A DNA stretch of 64,000 nt from Sycobia sp. Sy_11 (GCA_018907035.1 JACCIC010000095.1:310001-374000), one strand, 5' to 3'. Counted from the first letter of the stretch, positions 38,796 to 50,401 are shown. The notes: generated by a model not told the origin, from the sequence alone. Made by a program: numbers and translations.

Positions 38796-39270
38796 TAAAT
38801 GAATTCGGACAATATTATAAGCAAAATCTGAAAATATTTGACAATGTTTCAGTAAAATTTAGTAACATTTATCAAAGTTCCAGTGTGTTAGAAAGAGTCT
38901 ACTATATTCTGAGAATCCTTGTCAAACGTTATCAACTGTTGAATAATCTATCTAGACTATGACAAACTTTTCCAAACATTACTAGGCGTGTATGAAATTA
39001 GGATCCTTATATCAAATTCTATCGCAGTCTAGCAATATTTATAAATAGACGAATTCTGGTAATATGAAAGGCAAAGTATGAGAACATTTGAAAAGTTTAA
39101 GCTATATTTGTCAAAGTGTACCAAAGACTGACGCAAACAGTCAAAGTTTGTCAGCATATGATAATCTTTGCTCGTTACCAATCTTTAGCAAATTTTTGTA
39201 GACTTTAGTAACCATTACCCAACATTTCCAAACTTTTTTATACATTGACAAATATCTCCAATAAGCAGTA
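38640..39270. repeat. Diverged ~250 bp tandem repeat with a (TA)n expansion
   Basis: Anchor words recur: AAATTAGGAT at 38,684 and 38,995; GAATTC(G/T)G at 38,801 and 39,051. The following stretches also align loosely (AAAATATTTGACAA.GTTT against GAACATTTGAAAAGTTT). The spacing is 250 bp at one anchor and 311 bp at the other. The difference is explained by the (TA)n array at 38,734-38,793, present in the first copy only. Short words such as TTTGACAAA and TATCAAA recur throughout, so the unit itself may have grown from a shorter motif. A partial third copy may run to about 39,270. Confidence 0.55.
38734..38793. repeat. (TA)n array within the tandem repeat
   Basis: About 30 units, present in only one copy of the ~250 bp unit. 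The other copy has AATATTTATAAATA at the same place. Confidence 0.97.
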
Positions 39271-39662
39271 TCTAGATTGAAAGAGGTAACTCCAATTATC
39301 TCCAACATGAACTCTGTAAATTTTATAACCTAATGCTCAACCATGTTCAAGATTGAAGGTTTCTTATTAATAAATTAGTATATATACTTTCTTGTATTTA
39401 CATTGGCTATACTATGTCTTAAAGTAATTTTTTACAATTAAATTTTCTACTTTCAGCCTGGGAATCATTCAACGACGAGTAATTCAATTAAAAAAGCTTC
39501 TGATGAACTTATATCTATAAATATTAGGAGGCGAACTTAGTTTCCGACCTTCACGTTTAGATGGCAATATAAGTAGTACGAAAAGTCAGATGTCTCAGAT
39601 CTAGTACTTAGTTTTTAGTTTTGGTATTTACCTGTATTGGTAAATTGTATATTCAGTTAACA

Positions 39663-39675
39663 GGCGCCATCATTT
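39663..39675 (+). repeat. Target-site duplication of the SINE, left copy
   Basis: GGCGCCATCATTT, repeated exactly at 39,880-39,892. It joins straight into the T-run that is the SINE tail. The duplicated sequence belongs to the mariner 5' untranslated region, so the SINE landed after the mariner. Confidence 0.85.
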
Positions 39676-39879
39676 TTTTTGTTTTTTTTTTTTTTAACAT
39701 TGCTCTATTTATGTTTCCACATATTGCTAATCAGTGACGGAGGTCTACGATGTGTTTGTAAACAAAACACATGTAAATTATTACAGCGGTGATTGTGTCA
39801 ATCGGCCGAGACCGAGATTTGATCTCGAATCACCAAATTACTAGTCCTTCACTCTATCGATCGAGCCATCGTAGGCCTT
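39676..39879 (-). mobile_element. tRNA-derived SINE inserted in the mariner
   Basis: About 204 bp on the minus strand, flanked by the 13 bp direct repeat GGCGCCATCATTT (39663-39675 and 39880-39892). Read on the minus strand, it starts with a tRNA-like head: an A-box-like TGGCTCGATCGA (complement of about 39,851-39,868), then a B-box-like GATCAAATCTC inside the short stem CGAGA/TCTCG (complement of 39,814-39,826). An unrelated body follows, with a perfect 8 bp hairpin ATGTGTTT/AAACACAT. It ends in an A-rich tail (the T-run on the + strand at 39,674-39,695). Head, tail and target duplication are the three hallmarks of LINE-driven SINE retrotransposition. The family name is unknown to me. Confidence 0.85.
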
Positions 39880-39953
39880 GGCGCCATCATTTATGCAAAT
39901 ATTTTAATTTTTTGATCAATGAAAAATGAATCGTGATAAATCATTTTTTCAAC

Positions 39954-40936
39954 ATGTCTTTTTGCACTACTTTGTTGGAAAAAAGTGTAGCAGACAGTTA
40001 TCGATTGCTTCAAAAATATTATGGCGAACAAGCTCCATCGCTTACAACATGTAAAGAGTGGTTTCAACGGTTGAGAAGTGGAGATACTGATGTTAATGAT
40101 AAAGAACGTTCTAGACAACCGAAAAAGTTTGAAGATAGTAAATTACAAATATTATTAGACGAAAACTGAGCACAAACGCAGAAAGAACTCGCTAATAAGT
40201 TAGAGGTCAGTGGCAAAGCAGTTGACAAACGTTTACATGCGTTGGAAAAGATTTATAAAGAAGGAAAATGGATGCCACATGATTTGATCGAATGTGCCAT
40301 TATGAATCGATACAATATTTCACTGTCTTTGCTTGTCAGGCAAAAAAAGAAGAGTTTTCTATGGCGTATTGTGACTGGTGATGAAAAGTGGATCTACTAT
40401 GACAATCCTAAGCATAAAAAGTCATGGGTGGATCCAGGCCCACCGTACACATCGGCACCAAAACGAAACATCCGCGGCCAAAAGGTATTGCTGTGCATGT
40501 GGTGAGACCAACAGGGTGTGCTGTGCTACGAGCTGCTAAAACCGTTACTGCCGAGTTATACAAACGTCAACTGAACGATTTGCAACAGAAATTGATCGAA
40601 CATAGATCAGCAATCGCTAGCATTAGGCTCAGTCATTCTCTTGCATGACAACGCTCGGCCACATGTTGCAAAAGCCGTCAAAAACACCCTGTTGGAGCTC
40701 GAATGGGAAGTTTTTTCGCACCTAGCGTACTCGCCAGACACAGCGCCTTCTGATTACCACCTATTCAGATCGATGCTGCACGATCTCGTTCATACACACT
40801 TCCGATATGTTCAAGGTCCGAATTTGTGGATGATTGGATCGCCTCGAAACCGCCATCGCTCTTTCGTCTCGGTATCGCCATATTACCAGAAAGATGGGAA
40901 AAAGTAGTAGAAAATGACGAAAAATATTTTGATTAA
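39954..40936 (+). pseudogene. Decayed mariner transposase
   Basis: The relic starts MSFCTTLLEKSVADSY and ends at TAA 40934-40936. The N-terminal DNA-binding part (GEQAPSLTTCKEWFQRLRSG) is readable. All three catalytic Asp are still encoded: VTGDEKW at about 40,380, HDNARPH at 40,647 and SPDTAPSDYHLF at 40,752. Exactly 34 residues separate the last two, the DD34D signature. Inactivation is clear: an in-frame TGA at 40,167-40,169, a Trp codon turned to TGA at 40,503-40,505, and at least three frame changes (after about 40,520, before 40,641, and near 40,815). Transposases of this family cut and paste DNA at TA sites. Confidence 0.93.
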
Positions 40937-41070
40937 GCTATCTTGTATCTATTTTTCATCATAAATGTTCTTTTTCCGCTAAAGAAGATCGAAAACTAAG
41001 TTGGCCTCCTAATATATAGAGTTTTTCTTCGTATCAACTACAAATCCTTTAATTTAGCTGTATGTGCATG

Positions 41071-41165
41071 TAATTCTGGCTATTTAAGATCAAATTTCAA
41101 TCGTTCATTCATTGTAATTCTGGCTGTTTAAGAACAATTTAAATCATTCTGGCTGTTTGAGAACA
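41071..41165 (+). repeat. Three diverged copies of ATTCTGGCTRTTTRAGA
   Basis: Copies begin at 41,073, 41,117 and 41,146, each followed by a CAA-rich tail, with unequal spacing of 44 and 29 bp. They lie 60 bp outside the right end of the mariner and share the word ATTCTGG with the tandem repeat at 38.6-39.27 kb and a stray match near 41,680. Confidence 0.6.
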
Positions 41166-41776
41166 AAAGTTCATAGAACCTTTTTGTTTCAAATATTATT
41201 TCTTTTTAGACCTCGGCATCAAAAGTAAGGATATCCATGAAAAAAAAGATTAATCAAATCTCTCTCATCAAATTATTCAATGAAAATTCCAGCATTGAAT
41301 GAATATATGTGGTAGAAAATATGGAAATATAATCGAAATAAACAATGGCTAGACAAACAAAATTAATTACTTCGCAAAATTCTAAGCCAATTACTTCTAT
41401 AGAACTGCAGAAGTGTGAATCGACACTACGTGGATGTTCTAATAATATCAAAGGGAACATATATTAATGTATATAAGTAATAAATTACTATATACTTTAT
41501 ATTAAGTTTCTAAGAATGTAAGAATGTTAGGCGTTAAAACTTTGCAGGACTCATTTAAAAGATCATCAGAGTTACTTCCACCAGTCGGAATCACATTCGT
41601 GACCCAAATGTCGTGCCCTCTCGTTATAAGTATTATATAATTTGACACGTTTTACTATACTTGGACAGAATTTGCAAATTCTGGCAATATTTGGAACGAA
41701 TTCATTTAAAAAAGTAAATAAATTAATATAATAATTATACTAACTCAAATAGTAAGCTTATATTTCAGAATTAGGC

Positions 41777-41778
<2 letters not shown>

Positions 41779-41835
<57 letters not shown>
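41779..41835. repeat. (TA)n array, about 28 units
   Basis: Uninterrupted, bounded by GGCAT and TTAAATG. Confidence 0.98.
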
Positions 41836-41839
<4 letters not shown>

Positions 41840-42110
41840 TGACAGTGTAAAACACATATATAGATTATATGCATTTTACAAGCATATTTGCACATATGTG
41901 CCGTGCAATTTAATGAGCTGCCGAATGAATTATACTTATAAAAAGGTGGAAATAAAAAATGCTCGGGCGTACGACTGAACATATATATATAATCTCCTGT
42001 TCACGGTCACGTAGAAGAAAGGCCCTCTGCTTTCGCGCATATATAACCGTCACAGCGCGCGTTGCGCGAATTTATGCCTTAACTTGCGAGTGTATGTTTT
42101 TTTGGTAGAG

Positions 42111-42135
42111 TATTTTGTACGCGCGCGCACACACA
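42111..42135. repeat. (CG)n-(CA)n tract
   Basis: TACGCGCGCGCACACACA; a similar CGCGCGCACACGTG lies at 42,439. Confidence 0.85.
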
Positions 42136-42548
42136 TTTATACTTAAATATATAGAAGAGCCCCGAGAATTTATTGCGAAAAATCAGTTTTCGCTTACAAT
42201 TCAAAAGTGTGGCTTATATTAAAAATACATGTTTGTTAATTTATTAATAAGCTAGATGAATTATGTTTTTTCTTCTTAATAGTTGATATACGAACACTTG
42301 TCACGGATCGCTGTATATTGAATATCTCGTTCTATAAAGTTTAACATTTAAATCGCAAGCTTCTTCTCAACAAATAAAACTTCATACTTATAATATAATA
42401 GTATGTCAAATGTAGATGTACAAATTTCAAAAAATTGTGCGCGCGCACACGTGCTTGCTCAAACTGAGTGTGCGTCTGTTTGCGCGCGCACGAATATATA
42501 CAGATTAATCAATACCAATACGAAAATTGATTTATTCTATATTACGAG

Positions 42549-42549
<1 letters not shown>

Positions 42550-42586
<37 letters not shown>
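42550..42586. repeat. (TA)n array, about 18 units
   Basis: Between GAGAA and CAATTAC. Confidence 0.97.
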
Positions 42587-42588
<2 letters not shown>

Positions 42589-42599
42589 ATTACATAAAA

Positions 42600-44624
42600 T
42601 TTATAGTAATCACCTGTCTTAAGTATATTTAACTTCGACTGCAGTAATAAAATATTTATGTAAGCCAAAAATGGAGAGTAAAAGTGTCGTGTAATTAGTT
42701 GAGCAATTCTTTTAAAGATTTTCAAGATCATTCAATATACCATAATTGATTTTTTTTTGTAAAAATAAAATGGAATTTAATTTTCTAATGAAGTCCATGA
42801 AAATTTTGAAAAAAAAGTACTTCTAGACGAATTTCATGACATTTTCATTTTTACGAACTTTTTACTTATAATATATAGTTTTTTCAGAAAAAAAATTGTT
42901 GTTAATATTTTTTTAAGTATTAAATTTTTTTAAGTATTAATATGTATTAACATTTTTTGGCATGACACTTATTATACACTTTACTGCAAAATTGTAAAGA
43001 ACAAAAATATAATAGTGTATCAGTCCAGAAATACTCATAATTTTTTAAGTTTTCAAAGACCTTATTAAAAATTTTCATCCCGTTTAATTTTTATCAAAAA
43101 AAGGCAGATTTTGTACGGAATATGTTTGAAAATATTGAAAAGCCTTCCGTGAGTAATTACATTTTTGACTACATATATGATATTTTTGTTCTCGATTAAG
43201 ATTAAATAAATGTTTTAATGCAACATTTAAAATTTCATTTTTTGAGAGCTTTCAGATGCGGAATACTAAACTCTATAAATTATTTTGAATTTCTTATTTG
43301 AATAAATAAAAAACAATCAGTGCGCAAATATAGAATACTGTTATTACAATTTTTAAGAAAAATACGATATTTGAAAAAAGGTCTGAATAGGTTTTTGTAA
43401 AAACTCATTAGCAATGTTCCAAACGTTTCATTATCGTGAATTTAAAAAACATTATGCCGTAACCAGAGGATCATTATTAAAGTTGAAATTTTGAAAGTAA
43501 TTTCCTATCAAAGTGTATTGATATATATTTTGTTCGTGCATTATATATATTTCGAAATTACATCTTTACTTTCGCATAAAGTAGATAATCAAAAAATACT
43601 ATCAACTTCCGATTATTTTGAATAATTATACGTAATAAATTGAGCACTAATGTCTATTTTTATATTCACGAAATATTTTTTTTTTATAAAACATTTTAAT
43701 GCATGTGATCGATCATAATAATTTTAAGGCTAAAATTATCCATAAAGTGATATATATAAAGTCTCGATAGAAATCAGAAAGCATGAAAGTATCACACTGT
43801 TCCATTATACTATATATATATATAATGTGCAATGCAACATTAATATATGCATACATTATTCATATAGAAATCAAACGTAAAATTCAGCCAATAAGAATAA
43901 TGTATAGAAACCATTTATTGTTGAAGTAAATTTTGTCCGTATAACATTTATTTATTAATTAGAAGTTATCGGTGATATAACAATAAGTTGCTCGTTTTGG
44001 AACCCCGCTTCGCACGACGCCCTTGGCCCCTTGGGCGACGCCCAGCTTCTCCCTCCCCCCGCTCCTCACTTCCATGATTCAGCCCTTCTCTCCCAGCGAG
44101 CGAGTTCACCGAGTCTTAAATAAGTATTTGCAGTAGGGAAAACAAAAATGTCAGAAAACTGCGCTCTAGAATAATATAAAAATTTTAAAAAATCTAACTT
44201 TGACCCCTTGTAATTAATTTTTGTGTATAAAATATAGGTCTAAATATCAGTATAGCGCTATATACCAACAAAACTTATGATTATAATTGAAAAATTACTG
44301 TACTACAATGGAAATATTCGTTTTTCTACAGTATAAATTTAATTTCATAAGGGTGAAAAGGAATACATGTAAGTTCAGTTCGTCGCTGAGACGTAAAAAA
44401 TATCGATTTTTTATTTTGCTTGGAGAATTCTGAGTAAACAGATTTCAAAAAAATTTCGTTGATTTTTTGTTCAAGCTGAACGATGTGGACATCGATTATT
44501 GTTTCAGTGAAATTTATTAGGATTAGGTTGGAAATTACTTTTGTGTACATGCATATGTAATGCGCAATTCTAAAAATGTAAAAAGGTTATAATATAAAAT
44601 AATTCCTATAAAATATAATCACTG

Positions 44625-44627
<3 letters not shown>
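42600..44627. other. AT-rich DNA with a GC-rich patch at 43.99-44.11 kb
   Basis: The tandem word TTTTTTTAAGTATTAA occurs twice near 42,910-42,942. The GC patch (GACGCCCTTGGCCCCTTGGG) has no coding frame of note. Nothing else is recognised. Confidence 0.45.
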
Positions 44628-44687
<60 letters not shown>

Positions 44688-44688
44688 A
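44628..44688. repeat. (TA)n-(TG)n compound array
   Basis: About 19 TA units, then about 11 TG units. Confidence 0.97.
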
Positions 44689-44825
44689 TCAGCGCGTATC
44701 AGCGTGTCTACTCATGAATAATAACCCGCGAGGAGCCTTTTATCAATCGATATAGTAATAAACCACTCCTCTCCCCCCTGCACTTTATAAACCATAATCT
44801 TGGATTATCGCTCTCGTTCTACCTC

Positions 44826-44828
<3 letters not shown>

Positions 44829-44857
<29 letters not shown>
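44829..44857 (+). repeat. (CT)n array, 14 units
   Basis: Within a pyrimidine-rich stretch at the left edge of the CpG-dense region. Confidence 0.95.
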
Positions 44858-44860
<3 letters not shown>

Positions 44861-45412
44861 TTCAGATTTCTCGCCATTACACCCGCACGCTTTTACAATC
44901 GATCTCAAAATACGATTACCACCTGCAATCTACGGCTAGATTTATTTCTGCCCCCTCCAAACTTTTTTAACTCTTTTACACTTTTATCGAATATATAATA
45001 ATAATCCGGGGCTGTTTTGTCACGCACGCGTCGCCGTGACTTAATATATATAGATATATGTATGCATATATATACTATATATGCGTGCACAGATCCCCCT
45101 TTTCTCCCCCATATATTCCGCGCTCTCGGCACTCACCCTCGTGCGCTATATAGACGTTTCCAGAGGAGCGCGCGAGAGAAAAAAATCCACCCCATTGGGA
45201 GCTCCACGCGCGCGGAGGTCGTCTCTTCAAATGCTCACCCCCCCCCCCTTCGCGCTCCCTCGCGAAAACCCGCGCAAAGGGGAATTCGCTTCCCCTACCA
45301 TGCCCTATACTGCATGCTCGCGCTCTCTTCATCAATGCACAATCGTGCGCATGTGCGTGTGCGCATCCGGCCATACTAGCCAAAAATGCATGTGCCTCTG
45401 TGTGTGCGTCTG

Positions 45413-45437
45413 AGCGCGCGCGCGCGCGTGTGTGTGT
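45413..45437. repeat. (GC)n-(GT)n tract
   Basis: About 8 CG steps followed by GTGTGTGTGTG. Alternating purine-pyrimidine, with Z-DNA potential, 1.5 kb upstream of the first exon. Confidence 0.9.
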
Positions 45438-45640
45438 CGGGTGTCTGATGGTATGTGGTGGGGGTTGTAGCGCGCGTGCGGCGTGCGCGCATAGAAAACG
45501 TAAAATCGAGCGGCCGCCACGCTTCTGCGCAGAATCAAAGCACGACGCACGAAATGTGCGAGTGCAATAGACAGTGTCAAAGGGAGAAGAGAGAGAAGTG
45601 AGAGAGCGAGCGGCAGAGAAAGGAGAGGGAGAAAGAAGAG

Positions 45641-45641
<1 letters not shown>

Positions 45642-45684
<43 letters not shown>
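45642..45684. repeat. (TA)n array, about 21 units
   Basis: Sits between a GA-rich stretch and a CpG-rich stretch in the promoter region. Confidence 0.97.
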
Positions 45685-45686
<2 letters not shown>

Positions 45687-46010
45687 TGCCATCGCACGCG
45701 GAGAGTCGCGCTGCTTCTCGCGCGGCTGCGCTTACGACATCGCCGCCGCCGCGCGCGCGCCGCCTCTCGGGTCAGCTCCGGCACTCTCGGACTCGGCGTC
45801 TCGGTCTCAGTGTCAATATGGCCGTTGCCGAGCGCGGAGCCGTTCGCGGCCACGGTGCCCGGTCGCATCGGGCGACGCGGAGCCAGCACCAGCAACGCCG
45901 TTACCGTAGTCGTCGTCCTCGCCCTGCTACGATGCGCGCCGCCGCTCCGATTCACGAGCCCCTGCTTAACGGGTGGTTATAGCTCGCTCGCTCGTTACTA
46001 TACGCGGGGT

Positions 46011-46028
46011 GAGAGAGAGAGAGAGAGA
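46011..46028 (+). repeat. (GA)n array, 9 units
   Basis: In the 5' region of the downstream gene. Confidence 0.9.
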
Positions 46029-46946
46029 CAGGAAAAGAGAAATAATAAAATAGAGGGAGAAGTCAGAGAACGACCGGTGGCCAGTCTCGCGCGGCGGCTG
46101 TGTACTCTGTATTATTATATAATTATATATTATATCCGTGCTTCGTTCTGCCCCGGATTTTTTACACCCTCTCTATCTCTCTCTCAGTTTCTCTCGGTCC
46201 TGCGTCTATATAGAACCGCACTTCCCCTCCCCGTTACCTCTGCCCGCCGTGCTCACACGCTGTCTTTCTCTTACTCGCTCTCTTAGCAGAGGGGAGGTTA
46301 TGTACGTAGTATATATGTATATATATATCTATATGCATATATATAGATAACCATCATCACAGAAAGCGAGCCAATAATATTATGCTCGTCGCTCGCCATC
46401 GTGAGACATGCGACAAAATATCGTCGGCCTCGCGCCGCCGGGGCGATTTATTATTTATCCGAAAGTGCAGTGATATTGTGGTGGCATCTGTGCGCGTGTG
46501 CGTGTGTGCCTGTGCGCTCGTGCCATCTCCGTAACAATTATAATAAATTACCCCAAAACATTAATTTTATATGTATAATACGATACCGAATGAGCATTAG
46601 TAGTAGTAGTAGCTCGGGGCGGACGCGCGATAAAATTATTTTTATCGACGGTTAAAAAAAAAAAAAGAAGTTGCGACACGCGCGCGCGACATCCGACATC
46701 ATCGTATCCTCGGGGAATATAACACGCCGATGGACGTGAGATAGATACAGAAAATCTGGCGCTCTCTCTCTCTCTCTCTTTCTCTCTTCCTCTACTGCTA
46801 TTGATGCTCACGTGTGCGCCCACGAGCTGCGAGTGGATCGTTATATATATATATATATAAATATATAATAAATAAGAAGCGAGGGTAGCAGAAGAAAGGG
46901 TGTGACGACGAACATCGTGTATATATAGCTCTAATAATCCGTCGAC

Positions 46947-46995
46947 ATGAACTGCTCTGGGGTGGCTGAGGAGGCCAACGTCTTTGCAAGCTCCG
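46947..46995 (+). CDS. First coding exon of an unrecognised spliced gene
   Basis: Short exon coding for 16 residues plus one base, beginning MNCSGVAEEANVF. The ATG is the first after an in-frame stop (TAA at 46935-46937) and has a G at position -3. The exon ends in G followed by a gtaata donor at 46996. It leaves phase 1, which the exon at 59,915 requires: the joined codon is G+AT, coding Asp. It lies directly downstream of a CpG-dense region, as expected for a promoter-proximal exon. The link to the downstream exons is inferred from phase, donor and position, not from a transcript. An undetected exon could lie inside the very long intron, or 46,947 could belong to another transcript. Confidence 0.6.
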
Positions 46996-47287
46996 GTAAT
47001 ATTTATCAGCATGTCTGTAGTGTATGTCTTTCTTGTTTTATCTATGCATATTATATGCACTTCTGTCTCTGCATTTCCTTGCTTTCTGATGGTGTGTGTC
47101 AATTATCTGTCTCATATATACGAACCCATGCCTGTATATACGAAAGTGCTACTTTTAGCTTTGCTTTGGTGCGTTTTGTGTATATATCAGCGTAATGTTA
47201 CGTTTATTAACAAAGCAAGGCCACCACGAGGTTCGCTTTATGCGCCTGCGGAGAAGTGGAGGGAGACGTTGGTATATGTCTCGTATC

Positions 47288-47332
<45 letters not shown>

Positions 47333-47334
47333 GA
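47288..47334 (+). repeat. (GA)n array
   Basis: Interrupted by AAA and CG steps, 0.3 kb into intron 1. Confidence 0.95.
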
Positions 47335-47431
47335 AAAGCACCAATAATATAGGCTGGGAGAATGCGTGCGAGTGTGCGACGATCGATTCCGGACCGCTCT
47401 TTTCAGACACAAGAGAGAAAGAAATTGTGTA

Positions 47432-47471
47432 ATATATATATATATAAAGAGAGAGAGAGAGAGAAAGAGAG
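47432..47471 (+). repeat. (TA)n-(GA)n compound array
   Basis: Seven TA units, AA, then about 11 GA units. Confidence 0.93.
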
Positions 47472-50398
47472 GGCGAATAAGGGGGAGATGGAAGCCTTTT
47501 GTTGACAGTCTTTTTCGTCCCCTCTTTTTCCTTTCTATACGTTCTTCGAGGGTTACTTTCTTTCTCTTTTTTGGTGTCTCAAAAGTTGGCTCCTGAATCC
47601 TGGTTTCGTTTTTATATATCCAGGCAGTATCAGAACGAGATACGCATTGCTTGATGAAAACAAAGTCTTTTTGGTACATCAGCGCAAAAACACGAAATAT
47701 ATTTACATTAATATAACTCGGGGCACTGCATTCCCTTATCATATTTGTCTGTTTAATCAGAGATAAAATAAATGGGATGCTCGCCCCTTTTGTTCTGTAA
47801 TGGCCCTGAACTGCCAGGATTTAATTATACTCGTATAAGAATTAATGCGTTCGATTGATTTGTGATTTTTCGTGTCTGGAATTAAGCTCTATAGGAAAGA
47901 CAGAATAAATAGTTGAGATGAAATTTGTGCTATACTGGATGGTAGTTTTTATTAGTGTAGTTGGTTTTTCTTTGCTGAACGTGAATCGCTAATTTTGAAC
48001 ATTTGTAAGTCGTAAGTGCTTAAGCATGAATTGCATTTGCAGAAAAGCAGAACTGTTTTTTGTTTATATTTTTTACTCTAAGACTACAACTTGTCTTCAT
48101 TGATACAATGAAATATTTTGGGAACAAATACATTAGAATTAACAGTGTTATAAATTAAAGTTGTAAAAGTAAAAACGTTCTCTTAGTAAATTAAAGAATT
48201 ATATTGAGATTTTCAAGATTCACCGCTAAATAATTAATATTTCAATCTGAATCTTTAGTATTCTTATACATATGCAGAAAAGTACGTGTAATATTATGTA
48301 TTAAATTTATTTGAATACAATATGTATAATTTTTAAGTATATTTACTAACTGTAATCTTTAATTTCCTAATTGTATAAAAATTTTACGTATCAAATCCTT
48401 TTCTCTATATTTTAAACAATTTTTCATATCAATTTAAATGAATTTTATAATATAATCATATATTTTATGAGATTATCAGTTTCAATTTAATGAGGACATA
48501 GAAAAGATATAGTCTTTTTTATTTGAATGAAAAACAATGTCCCCCTGTTCTTATGGAACGTGCAAATACAGGCACGTAATAATTATGTTTCTCTTCGCAT
48601 ATTCTTTGCAATAATGAATATAAAGTCATTGAATTTCATTACTGCTTATAACTTGTTTGCCTATAAAAAATTATCACTTTTCTTTAGAATATACCAAAGT
48701 TATATATATATTTACTGAAGAGTCATGCATGAACAAGAATAAATAAGTCTATTTGCATGTTAAATTCTTTGGTGATGATCAGAGTACATCATCAGAGAAT
48801 AATGGACCATTGCACTAAAGATGGACATTAGTTCAGTAGCTATTTGCAAAGCCATATTTCACATTGTCAGTCTTGGTTAAATGAAATATGAATTTGCTAC
48901 TTTATTTGAATAATACAAAATTAAATTTCAATTGGATGTATGCAGTCCATATAACATAAATAAACAAGCAAGTTATATTAAAAACCATTTGTACTTGTTT
49001 TTTAAGAGAACTTATGAAAGATGTATTTGAATGAAATTGCAATGTAGAAAAAGAGCCGATAAGCAAGCATTCCCCAATTAACTTTAGAATAGTTTCTGAA
49101 TACCAATAAATTTTAATATACATTATTATGTACTATATTTATATTCTATAAAATGTATACTTGTTAAAAATTATTAATTATCAATATTAACAGTTGTGCT
49201 GTTTTATGTAATATGGTTTTAATTGTAATTTCGATTAAATAATTTCCATTACTAATAATTAAACTATGTTCAATAAAATACTTGAGTTATTTGAAGCCGC
49301 ATTGGACGTAAATGAAAAATGATACTGCAACATTTTCTCAAGGGCAAATATTTTTCATTGAAAAGTTATAAATTATTGTCATAGAGGTAATCTGCGAATT
49401 TCAGAATATAACTATACTGTAATTATTGAAAAAACGTAGGCTTTCCTCCTTCTTTAAAAGTTGATGTGTTGTATTAAAGTACAAGAGGGGCGCCCGTCGC
49501 GTCGGAAAAATGAAAGTACCACGTGCTCGTTAAAGTTTTATTTGTATTATTAATCTGAATTACGCTTCAACAATTTATTTTTGAATATTTGTCGTTGAAA
49601 AGACAGAAATTTTTTATCATGCCGTAAGGGAAAATTTTTTTTTATTAAAGCCTGCCTCATGGAAACTACTATTTTCAACAACTGCCTTACGCAAAAATAC
49701 TTCAATATATATAATATATTCATCAATGTCTAGAGTAAAAATACTTGGTCTCAAAAACGCCTTATGACTCAACAAATCGCTAAATGCATTTTTTATCAAA
49801 ATTTTTCGTTAACGGACTATCGACACCTCTTCTATATCGATCGAGTACTGCCTGTTTCTTAAGAATATTATAATTTATATATTTATTGTGTAAAAATTAA
49901 ACTACTACAAATTTTATTTAATCATGCGATTTCTTTATGGCCAAAGTTAAATTGTTTCATTTATTTAAAAAAAAACTTTTTTAAAAAACTTTTAGTAATC
50001 TTATTTCCAGTTTCATAACGTTTGATGAATTTACTTGAAACTTTTTAGCAATGTAGGATAAAAATGGGTATAATTAATTAAAAGTTGCAAAATTGAGTAG
50101 TTAGATATAAAATAAATTAAAACAAAGCACTCTTTACTCTATCGGAAAAAATATTGACTTCCACAGCTGCTTAAATTTTTTATACCGTCGCTCCTATACT
50201 CATTGCGCTTATTTTTTTTAAGGATCCCTTTATTTTATATACATATAATGGATAATTTATATCGTTCTTCCACTCCCATTTCACCTTTCTCTTTCTCTTT
50301 CTCTCTTTCTTCCGAAGTCTTATTTTTCTCTCAGGTCCCTCATATTTTATTAGAACCGGAAAGACGAGTAAAAAAATTACGAAAGGGGAAAAATCTAG

Positions 50399-50401
<3 letters not shown>

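Larger units (their letters stand above)
39524..41012 (+). mobile_element. Mariner element (DD34D) interrupted by a SINE
   Basis: The 29 bp terminal inverted repeats begin TTAGGAGGC and match at 26 of 29 positions (39524-39552 against the reverse complement of 40984-41012). TA target duplications flank them at 39522-39523 and 41013-41014. The element is 1,489 bp. Removing the SINE plus one copy of its 13 bp target duplication leaves 1,272 bp, the usual mariner size. A decayed transposase gene fills the interior. The mauritiana/mellifera/cecropia part of the mariner family seems likely from the motifs, but the subfamily is not settled. The element is non-autonomous now. Confidence 0.95.
45130..46946 (+). 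promoter_or_regulatory. CpG-dense promoter and 5' UTR region of the downstream gene
   Basis: This is the most CpG-rich block of the window (many cgcg words at 45.15-46.1 kb), in otherwise AT-rich DNA, and it ends just upstream of the first coding exon. It contains a (CG)n/(TG)n tract at 45,413, a (TA)n array at 45,642, (GA)n at 46,011, (CT)n near 46,760 and a (TAG)n run near 46,597. Non-depleted CpG at a 5' end is common for broadly expressed hymenopteran genes. The transcription start cannot be fixed by eye, and several open frames here are chance products of CpG richness and repeats. Confidence 0.4.

Noticed and set aside
44515..44532. TTAGGATTAGG, resembling insect telomere repeats
   Set aside because: Only two units; no array, so no telomeric origin can be claimed.
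45017..46286. Several open frames of 98-207 codons on both strands
   Set aside because: They overlap in opposite directions in CpG-rich DNA where stops are scarce, include microsatellite peptides, and lack motifs or splice context.
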